DNA from: CBDBON01 sp965208395
Lineage (GTDB): Bacteria; Chloroflexota; Dehalococcoidia; Lucifugimonadales; CBDBON01
NCBI GenBank assembly: GCA_965208395.1
Contig: CBDBON010000003.1
Span: 1,178,001 to 1,242,000, forward strand
DNA length: 64,000 bases
Reading direction: 5' to 3'
The translations under genes and the position numbers were made by a program. Below the pieces are notes generated by a model. That model was given only the letters and a program-made list of their open reading frames with translations, searched no databases and was not told where the DNA came from. Of the stretch, positions 35,855 to 45,200 are shown one piece after another. The first letter of the stretch is position 1. Every line of letters starts with the position of its first letter.

Positions 35855-36160
35855 CTACTCGACATCGGCCTTCCTGCGCCGACCTCGCCGGCGAGGAGAA
35901 CCGCTAGTCTCTTCCCAGAAGTAGACCAGGTTGCCCATGCGGTTCACTACGAGACTCTTACCTAACAGCTGCGCCGCAGCGCCGAGACGGCGACGGATGG
36001 CAGCCGTGGTTTCGTCTTCGTCCGGGATGAGCTTGCCGGCCTGACCAGCTTCGAGTTGTCCGATGAAGTCCATGTACTGGCGCATTATCACGCCACGTTT
36101 TCCGGTCAGAGATAGCTCAAGCTGTGCGTCCTGGAGCGAAACAACCTCAAGTGTTGGCAC
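35855..36160 (-). CDS. Small basic-tailed protein paired with the nuclease
   Basis: A 101-residue protein from ATG 36160. The N-terminal helix-rich part (KRGVIMRQYMDFIGQLEAGQ; TTAAIRRRLGAAAQLLGKSL) is followed by a short strand (VVNRMGNLVYFWEE) and a strongly basic tail (SPRRRGRRRKADVE). This layout suggests DNA or RNA contact, perhaps a regulator or specificity partner of the nuclease gene 20 bp downstream. No named family. Confidence 0.55.
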   Translation of the reverse strand: MPTLEVVSLQDAQLELSLTGKRGVIMRQYMDFIGQLEAGQAGKLIPDEDETTAAIRRRLGAAAQLLGKSLVVNRMGNLVYFWEETSGSPRRRGRRRKADVE

Positions 36161-36432
36161 GTCTGTCAGGGACCTCCTGTCAATCTGGGGCTCGTGACAT
36201 CATAGACTGAGCGTGTCCGCCCCGACAAGGGCAGGCGATGGTGCTACAGGCTGCGGCGTCTTAGAGCGAAACCATTAGCTCGAAAGTTCTGTGCAAGTAA
36301 GGTCAGAGGGTACCAGACTTCACAAGATCGACAACCTTCTCGTCGAACTTCAGGTTGGAGCTTTGATCCAGACGGGCATCCAGCCCCCTTTCTGGCACAC
36401 GTGGCGGAGGAAGAGAGTAGCTCGTCAGGGAA

Positions 36433-37626
36433 CTAATGGAGCACCGGGAAGAGCGGTACCTCCTGCGCTCGTTCGAGGAGAATCGGGCTCTCCCTTACCT
36501 CGATTAGGGATGTACTAGCGAAACCATCAGACCTTCGCGACTCTCGCCGCACCTCGGACTGGAATCCAAATCGCCCCAGCACATTCTGTAGCGCCTTCAA
36601 TGAGATATAGGGCGCACACGAGCCACCGTACGAATCCTCGAACTCATCCCATCGCTCTTCGATCACTCGTTGGACTTTGATCGAGTCGTCCTCAGAATCG
36701 CACTCCAACGCGATCACGCAGTCGGACAACATCAAGTCACTTCGCAAGGCGAGTCGGACGACCTTCGAAAGCATAGGTCGACCGACTCGAGGGACTAAAA
36801 CCACCGGGCCACAGCAACTCCGTCCGGATACGGTAGTCTTTCGAAGCTCTGGGCGCAGTTGCCCGTTCAAGAGATCGGTAGTGTGGACCAGTGGCGTACC
36901 GGCGCTGGTAACACGCGCACGATGCATCTGAACCGTCCCCCGCACAAGCGAGACGATCGGCCGCTTCCCTTGGGTTGCCACCAGATGGCGTAATGCACGC
37001 CGCCGAACGGTTGACGATCCCATAGTGAACCTAAGCAGTAGCGAACGGAGAGCCGTGCCAGGGAACGTTCCGCGGGCTCGATAGCCCACGATTTCGACGG
37101 TCCCCATCGAATGGAGGAATTCCCACGCAGCTTCGTCCCTTTCGGATTTCTCCACTCCTCGCGGGGCGACGGCGATGACTTGGCCGTCCGAGCTCAGATA
37201 GTCCACAGCCGTCACTATGAACGCCATCGCAATGCTGCATGTGAAGCGCTTATCCCCGAACCTGACCTGCTCTCGTCGAGCACCACGACAGGAAAAAGGA
37301 GGATTCAGCAACACTGTCGATACCCGGCCACGATTCCGTCGCAGCACTGGTGATGAGGCCCGGGACCGAGGATTGAGGAAGTCGCAAGACCCAATCTGCC
37401 AGGACGAGTTTGCCGCCTGCAATTTGCGGACTGTCGTTCGCCTGATGTCGAGCCCGACTACGTCAAGGTTCGGCTGCCTCTGGGAGGCTGCACGTAAGAG
37501 CGCCCCGTCACCTGCCGCGAAGTCTGCGACTACTCCCAGCTCGCGTCTACGGGCCATCGCCAATTCGACCAGTTCGTTCGCAAACTGGGAAGGAGTGAAT
37601 ATCTCGTCGATCGACGCCGATGTCAC
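36433..37626 (-). CDS. N6-adenine-type DNA methyltransferase
   Basis: A 397-residue class I SAM methyltransferase. The N-terminal FTPSQFANELVELA and motif I (VVADFAAGDGALL, 33-44) and acidic loop VVGLDI bind SAM. STVLLNPPF (104-111) is the catalytic NPPF of amino-methyltransferases, followed by GQVIAVAPRGVEKSERDE. The C-terminal ~180 residues (about 215-397) would be target recognition. Its start ATG overlaps the upstream stop by four bases, placing it last of four coupled genes. It could mark self DNA, or modify something else in the system. Confidence 0.8.
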   Translation of the reverse strand: MTSASIDEIFTPSQFANELVELAMARRRELGVVADFAAGDGALLRAASQRQPNLDVVGLDIRRTTVRKLQAANSSWQIGSCDFLNPRSRASSPVLRRNRGRVSTVLLNPPFSCRGARREQVRFGDKRFTCSIAMAFIVTAVDYLSSDGQVIAVAPRGVEKSERDEAAWEFLHSMGTVEIVGYRARGTFPGTALRSLLLRFTMGSSTVRRRALRHLVATQGKRPIVSLVRGTVQMHRARVTSAGTPLVHTTDLLNGQLRPELRKTTVSGRSCCGPVVLVPRVGRPMLSKVVRLALRSDLMLSDCVIALECDSEDDSIKVQRVIEERWDEFEDSYGGSCAPYISLKALQNVLGRFGFQSEVRRESRRSDGFASTSLIEVRESPILLERAQEVPLFPVLH

Positions 37627-38561
37627 AGGGACGACACCATAGATGTAACATCGTATACGAGGATGTTCCCAGTTCCCTCACTTCTTTGCCTCGCAGGCGT
37701 GGGGTTGTCATACACGAGTTCCACACTGGGACCTCTGTTAAGCGCGAAGAGCACCGCGCCAAGCGCATGAGGACGAGTCCCTAGAGGAGCGATCTTGAGT
37801 AGATGCTCCGGATATTCCCGCTCTATAACCCTAAGGCGCTCCATAGCACTCGTCGGTGAATTCGCAATAGCGAAGCGAACTCGCTTCCACAGTCCGTCTC
37901 TTGAGAGCGATCCTCTATTGCCTACGTAGGTGTTGAAAGGGAAGTCGGCTTGAAAGCCAGGGGCTCCGACCACTGGAAATATCTTTTCGACCGGCGGATC
38001 AATCTTTTCGATGGCATGAGCGAGACGATTGCCCTCGAATCCTAGTAGCGGCACAAAGCACGTTTTGGATTCATCGTCGGTGCTTTCCAGCCTAGTGAAC
38101 CCAGGAAAAGAACTGATTTCTGTGAACTTATCACTGAGATCGAACAATCTCCCCTCTGTTGGGTTCGAGCTGTATCTGTATCGTTCTGGTTCAACATACA
38201 CGGCACTTACCGGTCGCCCGCCGCCAACAATAGCCCTAAGAAGCGAGGCCCATACATGGTGTTCCAATCCAGTGATGTCCACAAACAGCCTGGGAGACTC
38301 AATTTGCGATAGAAGCTGCGACAACGCGGCATTACTTCGAATGAGGATATCTTGTGTGGAGCCGTCGAGAGTCACAGAGAAACGAAAGGGCTGCTGTCCA
38401 ACTATCTCAACGAAGCGACATTCACTATGTTTCTTCTCCCAGAAGCTCGGATGTATTGAACGTTCTTCGCTGGAACGAGCGTGTATGTAGCAAGAATCGA
38501 TAGGGAGCTGGAAGTCGCTCCAGTCGGTGTGTCTACGCGTCAGCAGCGGCAGATCAGACAC
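37623..38561 (-). CDS. Two-domain Rossmann/CARF-like protein of the four-gene operon
   Basis: A 312-residue protein of no family I can name with certainty. The N-terminal part includes ESPRLFVDITGLEHHVWASL and AIVGGGRPVSAVYVEPERYR. The middle has PLLGFEGNRLAHAIEKIDPP and IFPVVGAPGFQADFPFNTYV. The end has LLKIAPLGTRPHALGAVLFA with SVELVYDNPTP and SEGTGNILVYDV. The strand-loop-helix pairs with glycine turns (LLGFEGNR; PLGTRPHA) resemble nucleotide-sensing Rossmann folds of the CARF or DUF1887 kind. GTG 38561 overlaps the ATPase gene by eight bases and its stop overlaps the methyltransferase start by four. A sensor role is inference. Confidence 0.6.
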   Translation of the reverse strand: MSDLPLLTRRHTDWSDFQLPIDSCYIHARSSEERSIHPSFWEKKHSECRFVEIVGQQPFRFSVTLDGSTQDILIRSNAALSQLLSQIESPRLFVDITGLEHHVWASLLRAIVGGGRPVSAVYVEPERYRYSSNPTEGRLFDLSDKFTEISSFPGFTRLESTDDESKTCFVPLLGFEGNRLAHAIEKIDPPVEKIFPVVGAPGFQADFPFNTYVGNRGSLSRDGLWKRVRFAIANSPTSAMERLRVIEREYPEHLLKIAPLGTRPHALGAVLFALNRGPSVELVYDNPTPARQRSEGTGNILVYDVTSMVSSL

Positions 38562-40434
38562 GTAGTGCCTCGAGGAGGCTCAACTGATCCCCGAGCAGCG
38601 ACTCATCCGGCGTACGCTTCGACCGTGCGAGAATTCTAACCACGGTCTGCCGCTGGCGCTCAACCAGACCGAGGATATCCGCCGACGAGAGCTCAGTCCT
38701 ACGCTTCTTCCGGAAGCTGAAATCAAACAATGCGCTGAAGAGTGGGTAAAGCATGTAGTCGTACCGTCGTATGTCATCCCTGCCCGTTGGCTTTGTCCCT
38801 GGGAAACGGCGAAGAGCGAGTAGCATAACGCCGTCGCGCAAAAGCTCGTTGGCGCGCGTTTCGTCTTTGTTTGGGGTATTACTTGCGAGCCGGAACTGGG
38901 TGACCTCAGGGGTGTGCCCCTCAGCTTGGACAGCCATAGTACCGAATATCTTTCCGAGCCCCATGACTAGTTGCGCCAGGTTGGTGCCATCAGCGGATAG
39001 CCCTTCAAGCTCCTCAAGTCGTTCGCGTGCCACACTCTTCGCCGCTCGGGTCTGCGTCTCTACTGAAAGATCGCTCACGAGGCCGGGCTCCTCGACCTCT
39101 TGGAGATGCTTGACAAGTGCTCGATAGACAAGCGCTAGTAGGTATCGGATGTTGCCGCCCGCGAGCTGTTCGTATGTCTTCCACCCCGCGTAGAGCTTCC
39201 GCATCCGGACGCCCTGTCGTCCGGCACGAAGGGTGTAGAGCAGGGAGTGTTTGTAGTTCCCGTAACGTGTCCGCCAGCGTCCTGGGTTTTCTCGAAAGTC
39301 TTCGAAGACATCGTCGAGCGTGCGCTTTTCTCCTCGTGCCCAGAACGTCAGAAAATAGAGCCTTAGCGGCTCCATACTCTCAATCAGCGGGGCGTCTCGT
39401 GGGAACGATTCCAGCAATTGGCTCTTGGTCTCCGAGACTAAGCTTTCCACGTCCCAATGGGTCGCTTCATCGTCGTCGGAGATTCCCGGAAACAGACTGG
39501 TAATGCTATCGGGGGCGGGGAATGACATGGCTAACTGGCTCAACCGGTTGTTGCAGACTTCCAAAGCGAACTCGCTGAATCGCTCGCCCTCTAGGCGTTT
39601 GCCAATGTCAATCCGCGCGTAGTCTGCCGGACTTTCAAGAATCTCGGTTGGGTTCAAAGTCTCGTGGACTCTCCAACCTAACTCTCTCACCCCGATCTTG
39701 AAACTGTATCGTTCCCCGCAGTGTTTGATCAGAGTGTTGAATACACGCTGCTGCAATGGAGAGAGTGACTCATACTCATCGATCAGGAAGTAAAATTGTT
39801 TGTTCTCGAACTCAGGTAGGCCAGCGACCATGTCACAAAGCACATCTATGGGTACTCCTTGCGTAGTTAGCCTTATATCTTCTGAATCACCTATATTGTT
39901 GATCAGTGATTCGAACTGAACGAGGGACACTTTGATATGGCTGGATAGTGCCTCAAATGAATCTACGTGTTCGATATGTAAGCTCTCACACGCAATTCGA
40001 AACTGTTCTGGGGATAAAGCACGCGATGAGCCAGCACACTCTTCGTACCATATCATGAAATTCGATATCTTCTCGCACAGCAATAGGTTCACATAGTGCG
40101 CGAACAGTTGAATCCAACGATCCTGCGATATCTCGGGCCCATCGAATGCAGTAACTCGGTTAGTGTTCACCTTGTAGTAGAGACCATAATAAGGCCAGTC
40201 CGATGGTGAGGAGGAATCGGAAAGGGCATGGCGTCCCTCATATGAGAGCCCGCGCAAGACCGTGGTCTTGCCGGTTCCCCTCCCACCAATCAGGACGCAC
40301 GGCCGACGCTGCTCAAGTTCGGGAAAATACGCAGGCTCGGCAAAGAGGTCGAAAATCCTTTTCCCGAGCCACTCCGCGCGAGTGTCACCGAAAAGGGTGC
40401 TGAGCTGCTCGTCAAGAGTCATGTCTTGCATCAT
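38554..40434 (-). CDS. ORC/Cdc6-like AAA+ ATPase of the four-gene operon
   Basis: A 626-residue P-loop ATPase from ATG 40434, which overlaps the stop of the upstream PRTase-like gene as ATGA; a start at 40476 would overlap by 46 bp. Walker A is GGRGTGKTT (about 50-58), preceded by RRPCVLIG. Walker B is FYFLIDEYESLSPLQQR (Asp-Glu about 219-220). The rest is long and helical, with GVRELGWRVHETLNPTEILE typical of ORC-CDC6-like defence ATPases and a C-terminal arginine-rich stretch (ALFDFSFRKKRRTELS). These proteins commonly act as switches or loaders in conflict systems. It is the largest of the four coupled genes. Confidence 0.8.
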   Translation of the reverse strand: MMQDMTLDEQLSTLFGDTRAEWLGKRIFDLFAEPAYFPELEQRRPCVLIGGRGTGKTTVLRGLSYEGRHALSDSSSPSDWPYYGLYYKVNTNRVTAFDGPEISQDRWIQLFAHYVNLLLCEKISNFMIWYEECAGSSRALSPEQFRIACESLHIEHVDSFEALSSHIKVSLVQFESLINNIGDSEDIRLTTQGVPIDVLCDMVAGLPEFENKQFYFLIDEYESLSPLQQRVFNTLIKHCGERYSFKIGVRELGWRVHETLNPTEILESPADYARIDIGKRLEGERFSEFALEVCNNRLSQLAMSFPAPDSITSLFPGISDDDEATHWDVESLVSETKSQLLESFPRDAPLIESMEPLRLYFLTFWARGEKRTLDDVFEDFRENPGRWRTRYGNYKHSLLYTLRAGRQGVRMRKLYAGWKTYEQLAGGNIRYLLALVYRALVKHLQEVEEPGLVSDLSVETQTRAAKSVARERLEELEGLSADGTNLAQLVMGLGKIFGTMAVQAEGHTPEVTQFRLASNTPNKDETRANELLRDGVMLLALRRFPGTKPTGRDDIRRYDYMLYPLFSALFDFSFRKKRRTELSSADILGLVERQRQTVVRILARSKRTPDESLLGDQLSLLEALRV

Positions 40435-41342
40435 GTCAGTTTCCCAAACAGTGGATTCCAATCGTTCTGGTCCCACAAGAAAATTGGCAACGTAGCATCG
40501 GGTACTCGACTCTCGATCGCGACAGTGAGCCCAAGGTTGTGGAACCCCTTGGCGTCGGCCTTGATCCCGGCGCGGGCGTTTGCGGCGTCAAGGAACGCGA
40601 TTCCGTTTGCATATTCCGATTTCGGCCACACTAAGGAGTCCGACGCGACAGCGCTCGCGCTCGCAGGCAGAACGTTACCGGCTCGCACAGTGAGTGGCAG
40701 ACCAGCACAGGTGATGCGACCAACCCCGTAGTCGGTGGCTAGCGCGCAGCAATAGTACGCAGGCGCCATGCGGCCTTTTGCGGCGAGGGCAAAGGATGAC
40801 TTGGTTCCGTTGACGGTGACCTGTCGTTTCCAGTGGCTAAGGATCTGCTGTCCGGAGCCAACGAAATCATCGACAAAGACGATGGGCCGTGTCGCGTCCG
40901 AGGCTACGACTTTGAGTGCTTCCTCATGGGTTGCGAGTTGGGACTGGGAGATGTTGAGGAGGTCTCTAGCCTTGCTTGCGTAGCGATATCCGCTGTCAGC
41001 TGGAGACGGATTCTCACCGCTGACCGGAGTGATCAGAATCCGATTGCGAAAATCCGCCCACGTCTGTACCGCCTCGTCCAGCGGGGCTCCCGTCGGGACG
41101 ACTTCAGCACTCAGGAGTTGGAAGGCCGACACAAAGAGCTGGTTGATGATTTCCTGGTTGAAGTGGACAAAGGAGTTCAGCAGATGAACGGCATATGGAC
41201 GCTCGCAGTCTGGGAAATTGTCAAGCCATCGTTCTGGCTGAACGGTCCTCGGCCACAACTGGATGTCAGAGAAATAGTCGATCTTCTCCAAGACGAACTG
41301 CTCGGTGACGAGTGCATCTCTGCCAACCGGGGTCGCAGACAA
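40431..41342 (-). CDS. Phosphoribosyltransferase-like protein of the four-gene operon
   Basis: A 303-residue protein. ATRPIVFVDDFVGSGQQILS (about 150-169) is the signature PRPP-binding loop of the phosphoribosyltransferase fold (hydrophobic strand, two acidic residues, GSG turn). The N-terminal part carries a conserved-looking WLDNFPDCERPYAVHLLNSF. The C-terminal part includes AYYCCALATDYGVGRITCA and the closing WDQNDWNPLF. Such PRTase-like proteins lie beside ATPases in several defence loci, where an enzymatic or sensory role has been proposed. The start is TTG 41342, the only plausible in-frame option near the family length. It is the first gene of the operon. Confidence 0.7.
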   Translation of the reverse strand: MSATPVGRDALVTEQFVLEKIDYFSDIQLWPRTVQPERWLDNFPDCERPYAVHLLNSFVHFNQEIINQLFVSAFQLLSAEVVPTGAPLDEAVQTWADFRNRILITPVSGENPSPADSGYRYASKARDLLNISQSQLATHEEALKVVASDATRPIVFVDDFVGSGQQILSHWKRQVTVNGTKSSFALAAKGRMAPAYYCCALATDYGVGRITCAGLPLTVRAGNVLPASASAVASDSLVWPKSEYANGIAFLDAANARAGIKADAKGFHNLGLTVAIESRVPDATLPIFLWDQNDWNPLFGKLT

Positions 41343-41888
41343 GTCCGAAACCGCTCATTCTCGAATGGAGACGCCCCAGGGGGTCTCGCACTCGGTTGTC
41401 GTTAGCCGTCTTGGCTCTTGATGGATACTCAATGCATCGACATCTCTGATATCAACCCTGCCTACACCCATGGAACTGTGCCGTGCTCGATGAAAGCCAT
41501 CATAGTGTCGCCCACGGGCCCGGTCAACTATCCCGACGAAGCTCATCAAACCATCTGTCAGCGTAGTGAACGGACGTTCAATGGACGGTCTAGGCTATGC
41601 TTACACTGCTTTCCAACCCGTCCAGACCCACAGCTTGTCCTCGGCTACCCCCTGTAACAAAGAATGCCCCAGGGATGTCTGCTTCTCCGTGTTAGACATT
41701 TGGAACAGGCAGCCGCGCCTAGGTGGCCGCAGAGCTTTGACCGATGTCCAGTCGGACCGCCTCCCTATCTTGCGCGACCAGATTGAACAATCTGCGAACC
41801 TCGTGGAGATGGCTACGCTTGCTTAGCCAGGCCTCACCCAGACCTTCTTGCTCTACAGCAAGTTGTCAGAGATGGAGTTGAGCGCTGC
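41343..41888. other. Upstream region of the four-gene operon, no gene supported
   Basis: About 546 bp with no reliable frame. A plus-strand frame near 41690-41825 (WNRQPRLGGRRALTDVQSDR, LPILRDQIEQSANLVEMA) has somewhat protein-like text and could be a remnant. I cannot name it. Confidence 0.3.
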
Positions 41889-42164
41889 CTAGGTTGTATG
41901 AGATCGACACGGAGTATGGGGTTCCATTTCGCTCCATATTCGGACTCCTTCTTGCACCAACGCAGGGTCCTTGAGATTAATGCGCGCGTCGGTGTGAACG
42001 CATGTACGTAGGTGTCTGACATTTAGCTCCTGACCTTGGCCCGGCACCAGAGCCTCGGCAAGTGCAACTGCCTTACTCGCAGAGCTCTCCTTGCTCAGGA
42101 GGTGACTAAGCCTGCGCTGAATTCGCTCGTATGATTCGATGCTGTCGATGACCACTTTTTCCAT
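41889..42164 (-). CDS. Small protein downstream of the HNH nuclease
   Basis: A 91-residue protein from ATG 42164, 15 bp after the HNH nuclease stop, so probably one transcript. The N-terminal part is a long helix (SIESYERIQRRLSHLLSKES) and the middle reads NVRHLRTCVHTDARINLKDP then ALVQEGVRIWSEME. No family was recognised; an accessory of the nuclease is possible from the gene order only. Confidence 0.5.
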   Translation of the reverse strand: MEKVVIDSIESYERIQRRLSHLLSKESSASKAVALAEALVPGQGQELNVRHLRTCVHTDARINLKDPALVQEGVRIWSEMEPHTPCRSHTT

Positions 42165-42179
42165 GGAACTCAGCTTCTC

Positions 42180-43769
42180 TCATTGGGCGAGGTCGTAGTA
42201 ATCACTTGGTGCTACTGGATCAGAAGATGTATAGCCTTGGCCCTCCTCTAACTCCTTCGGGAAAGGCTGCACCTGTCCGGTCTCCACTATGCTCGCCGCA
42301 CAGGAGCTGTGGGGATGCGGTTGTTGTTCGCTAAAGCTGTTCCTGCCCAGGAGCTCGTACCGTAGGTGTTCCAAGACCCCCTTGACCGCCAGACCCGTTG
42401 CCAGGTGACCGATGTCCTGACGGAATTCCGGCTTACTCTCGAGGTATGGCCTCATCAATACCTCTGCCTCTTCTTCACAGGCCAGGACAATGCTACGTGC
42501 GGTCTTCTCGGCGACCGGCATGACCGTTCTCTGTACATCCGCTTCATCCTGTCGCCTCATTCGGAAAAGGCTAAGGTGGGACATGATCATCTGGCACACC
42601 TGGTCTTCGTTCATCTCCCAACGGCTTCCGAACTCGCCCAATGCATGCATCAGATATCCGAACTCGCCCTCCAGGGTCTGGGTCGTCCTGATCAACTCAT
42701 CCCTTGTGTTAGGGCATCCGCTATGGTGTTCCATCAGTGCTCGCGTCTGCTCGTCGTTCAGACCCGATGCCCTTGCCCACGCCTTCATAGTGGCAGCCGA
42801 TGCCGCCTCCAAAGCAGTGGTGATCCGGGCACGAAGCCGGTCGCAGATAGAGAGGAGTTCCGATTCCTCCCTGGTCAGCCGGGGCTCAATCGCATCCCGG
42901 AAGGCCGTTCGATCACGAACACAGTAGTCGCACCCGCAGTCTCTCAGGTCATGCGAGCCCAGTCCGAATCCTTGGTTGCTTCGGCGGTAAGCCTTACCTC
43001 GTGCTGCCAGTTGGGATTCCACAACGAAGTCAGAGGTGATTATCTTCTCGAAGATGGGAGCCACCGTCTGGGATGCCGGCCAAAGCTCTTTGATGAGGGA
43101 CGGCGTTCCCAACTCATCAAACATCCTCTCCTGGAACTCAGAGGTCTCGCATATCCGACATATCCTGGATTCGCCGCCTAACATCGTGATTGCGAAGTCA
43201 TGCCCGGGGCAGGTGAACTCCTCCAACGGTCTCTGTGCCGGCTGCACTATCGGTTCCCAGGGTTCCGCTCCGTCGTACCTGTTCGATTCGAGCAGTCTCT
43301 GGAGGAGATCGTCTTCGACATGCTTTCCCTCCGACCAGTAGAGTACCCAGGGTGCGTGCAGCAATTCTTCTTTACTGAAGATTTGGGAGTCGTCCTTGTT
43401 ATCCTGACGGGTCCCGGCGTACAGATGGGTGGGTTGAACGCAGTAGGGCCTATTGCAGAGATGGTTGACTTGCCTATCCTCCGGGACTTGCCCGCGTGTC
43501 TGGATGAACACAGCCCTATGTGCTAGTTCTTGCTTCTCCTCAATCGTGAGGACGCCGTAGCCGTCCCGGTTAAGACCGTATCTCCATACCATGCAATGCC
43601 CGAGAGGCGTGAAGGGAGAATTCACCTGCATGGGCACGCCGAAGCAGTCCGCCGGAGTGATGGGGCCTTCGCTCCAGCTCCTGCGCGGCCTTGGGTTCCT
43701 TGGTTGAGGGTTTCCGCCGTACCATCTCTGGATAACGGCATCTCTCTCCGTCCGATAGTCTCTTGCCAC
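42180..43769 (-). CDS. HNH endonuclease with large C-terminal region
   Basis: A 529-residue protein. Residues ~58-122 form an HNH_3-type nuclease: ELAHRAVFIQTRG (first His), VNHLCNRPYCVQPTHLYAGT (HN and final H with the flanking Cys pair) and RQDNKDD. Middle segments carry CxxC-like pairs (CPGHDF, CRICETS, DCGCDYCVRD) that could bind zinc. The C-terminal ~220 residues are helical. The full length is far above a homing nuclease (150-250), so the nuclease is fused to a substantial recognition or effector region. The start is GTG 43769. It lies in the defence-like island and is followed by a small gene. Confidence 0.75.
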   Translation of the reverse strand: MARDYRTERDAVIQRWYGGNPQPRNPRPRRSWSEGPITPADCFGVPMQVNSPFTPLGHCMVWRYGLNRDGYGVLTIEEKQELAHRAVFIQTRGQVPEDRQVNHLCNRPYCVQPTHLYAGTRQDNKDDSQIFSKEELLHAPWVLYWSEGKHVEDDLLQRLLESNRYDGAEPWEPIVQPAQRPLEEFTCPGHDFAITMLGGESRICRICETSEFQERMFDELGTPSLIKELWPASQTVAPIFEKIITSDFVVESQLAARGKAYRRSNQGFGLGSHDLRDCGCDYCVRDRTAFRDAIEPRLTREESELLSICDRLRARITTALEAASAATMKAWARASGLNDEQTRALMEHHSGCPNTRDELIRTTQTLEGEFGYLMHALGEFGSRWEMNEDQVCQMIMSHLSLFRMRRQDEADVQRTVMPVAEKTARSIVLACEEEAEVLMRPYLESKPEFRQDIGHLATGLAVKGVLEHLRYELLGRNSFSEQQPHPHSSCAASIVETGQVQPFPKELEEGQGYTSSDPVAPSDYYDLAQ

Positions 43770-43812
43770 TCTTCTAGTCGACTCTATCTCCTAAATTCCT
43801 AGCCCCGATCGG

Positions 43813-44016
43813 CTAGGTTGTCATGTGGGTCGCCGTCCGATGAAAACGACCAGATTGCGACGTGGCGCCGTCTCGACCTGTCTCGTACACGTCCACGACT
43901 TCAGTCCGCCCGGATTCCATGTAAGCAAGCCAGTCACCCAACCGTTCGGCAATCTGACGTTGAGGTGACCTGAAGTTGTACGTTATCGTCACCCTGGTTC
44001 CCCGCTCGTCAGTCAC
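43813..44016 (-). CDS. Small protein, possibly an N-terminally broken gene
   Basis: A 67-residue frame from GTG 44016 (VTDERGTRVTITYNFRSPQR, QIAERLGDWLAYMESGRTEV). Protein-like text continues upstream in the same frame (VKRNGEEFIAEVSGDDKNAT) to a TAG at about 44077 with no start codon. Either the true start is the GTG or the gene has lost its 5' end. No family was recognised. Confidence 0.4.
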   Translation of the reverse strand: MTDERGTRVTITYNFRSPQRQIAERLGDWLAYMESGRTEVVDVYETGRDGATSQSGRFHRTATHMTT

Positions 44017-44624
44017 GGTTGCATTCTTGTCGTCGCCCGAGACCTCGGCAATGAACTCTTCCCCGTTTCGCTTGACCTACGAGAGTTGTTCCTGTGGACA
44101 CTGCTACAGCTCCCAGAAGCAAACCCGTCGCAGGTGGGGTGTAGATCTGGGGACGGCGGTTCAGTCAAAAGGTGCCCCGCCGCGTGGACAGGTTGCGAAT
44201 CTGCTGACGATCCGGCCTGATGGACCACTCGGGGGCGTAGCTTCGCACCCCGTTGGCCCTCCCGCGTTGCCGCAGGATGGCTCACCATCAGGGATACCTA
44301 GACCTTCAGCGTTGCCGAGCCTATAACGCGACATTACAGGCTGTCAATACCTGCGCGGCCTCTTTTGACACATTATCTGGGGCACACGCTCGGCGGAAAT
44401 ACAACATCTAGGGTCAACAGCCGTCCGGCCCGACTTGGCGCGACGGCTATGATTGACAGCGGTCTGTCGGCGCGGCTAAGCTGGAGCCGACAACTAGAAA
44501 CTCAGCGATAGGCTTAGGCCTTATGGATGCTTGACCGACATAAAGAAGTGCGGTATGGGGAAGGGCCCCCAACAGTCCGCTCCCTCCCAATGGGGCGCGA
44601 GCGTTGGGGCGAATGAGGACAGGC
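44017..44624. other. Intergenic stretch, nothing recognised
   Basis: Frames here have poor protein-like composition apart from the ~60 bp upstream extension of the small minus-strand gene. No repeat or strong hairpin was noticed. Confidence 0.3.
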
Positions 44625-45137
44625 ATGGGTATGGACGACCTCATCCGGGCTCTTAAATGCGTGTCGACGTTCTGGGTGTTCGGACTGTATGCCCTACTCC
44701 ATCCTGTACTGTGGGAGATTGGCAATTCACAACCGGAATTCGCCGCAGCTGGTTATGGAGCATTCGCGGCGGCGGCTCTCGTAGTTGTGGTGTTGAGGGT
44801 GGATGACGGCTCTCGCCTGCCCGCCGAAACCGCACTGAGGCAGGCTGCCATTGAAGGTTCGATTTGGAGGGCTAGAGTGGCAGGTATGCGAATGGCCGCC
44901 GCCACTGTGCTGCAGCCAAGCATGCTTGACTGGCTCGCCACAATGCTTGGGGTCTTTGCAGGCGTGATGGCTGCTTGGCAAATGGCCGACAGTTTCAACG
45001 TGGGCTGGCTAATGTTGATCTTGGTAACGATCCCAGCCTATGCAGCCCTACTGGCGGGCTTGGTCAGGGCAGCCCACCTCGGCCGTCAGGTGAAAACAGA
45101 TATTGCCAATATCTTGCGGACGGCGTCCAATCCCTGA
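44625..45137 (+). CDS. Four-helix membrane protein
   Basis: About 170 residues from ATG 44625 (ATG 44631 is an alternative). Membrane segments lie at about 15-32 (VFGLYALLHPVLW), 42-57 (GYGAFAAAALVVVVLRV), 103-121 (WLATMLGVFAGVMAAWQM) and 128-149 (GWLMLILVTIPAYAALLAGL). The layout suits a small effector or transport protein; no family was recognised. It is one of three small plus-strand genes before the ubiquitin-like operon. Confidence 0.55.
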   Translation: MGMDDLIRALKCVSTFWVFGLYALLHPVLWEIGNSQPEFAAAGYGAFAAAALVVVVLRVDDGSRLPAETALRQAAIEGSIWRARVAGMRMAAATVLQPSMLDWLATMLGVFAGVMAAWQMADSFNVGWLMLILVTIPAYAALLAGLVRAAHLGRQVKTDIANILRTASNP

Positions 45138-45200
45138 CGTTGATGCTTTCGCCTGTTAACGGGTGGCGGAGGAACGCACCGCAGAGGAGGACGGTGACTC

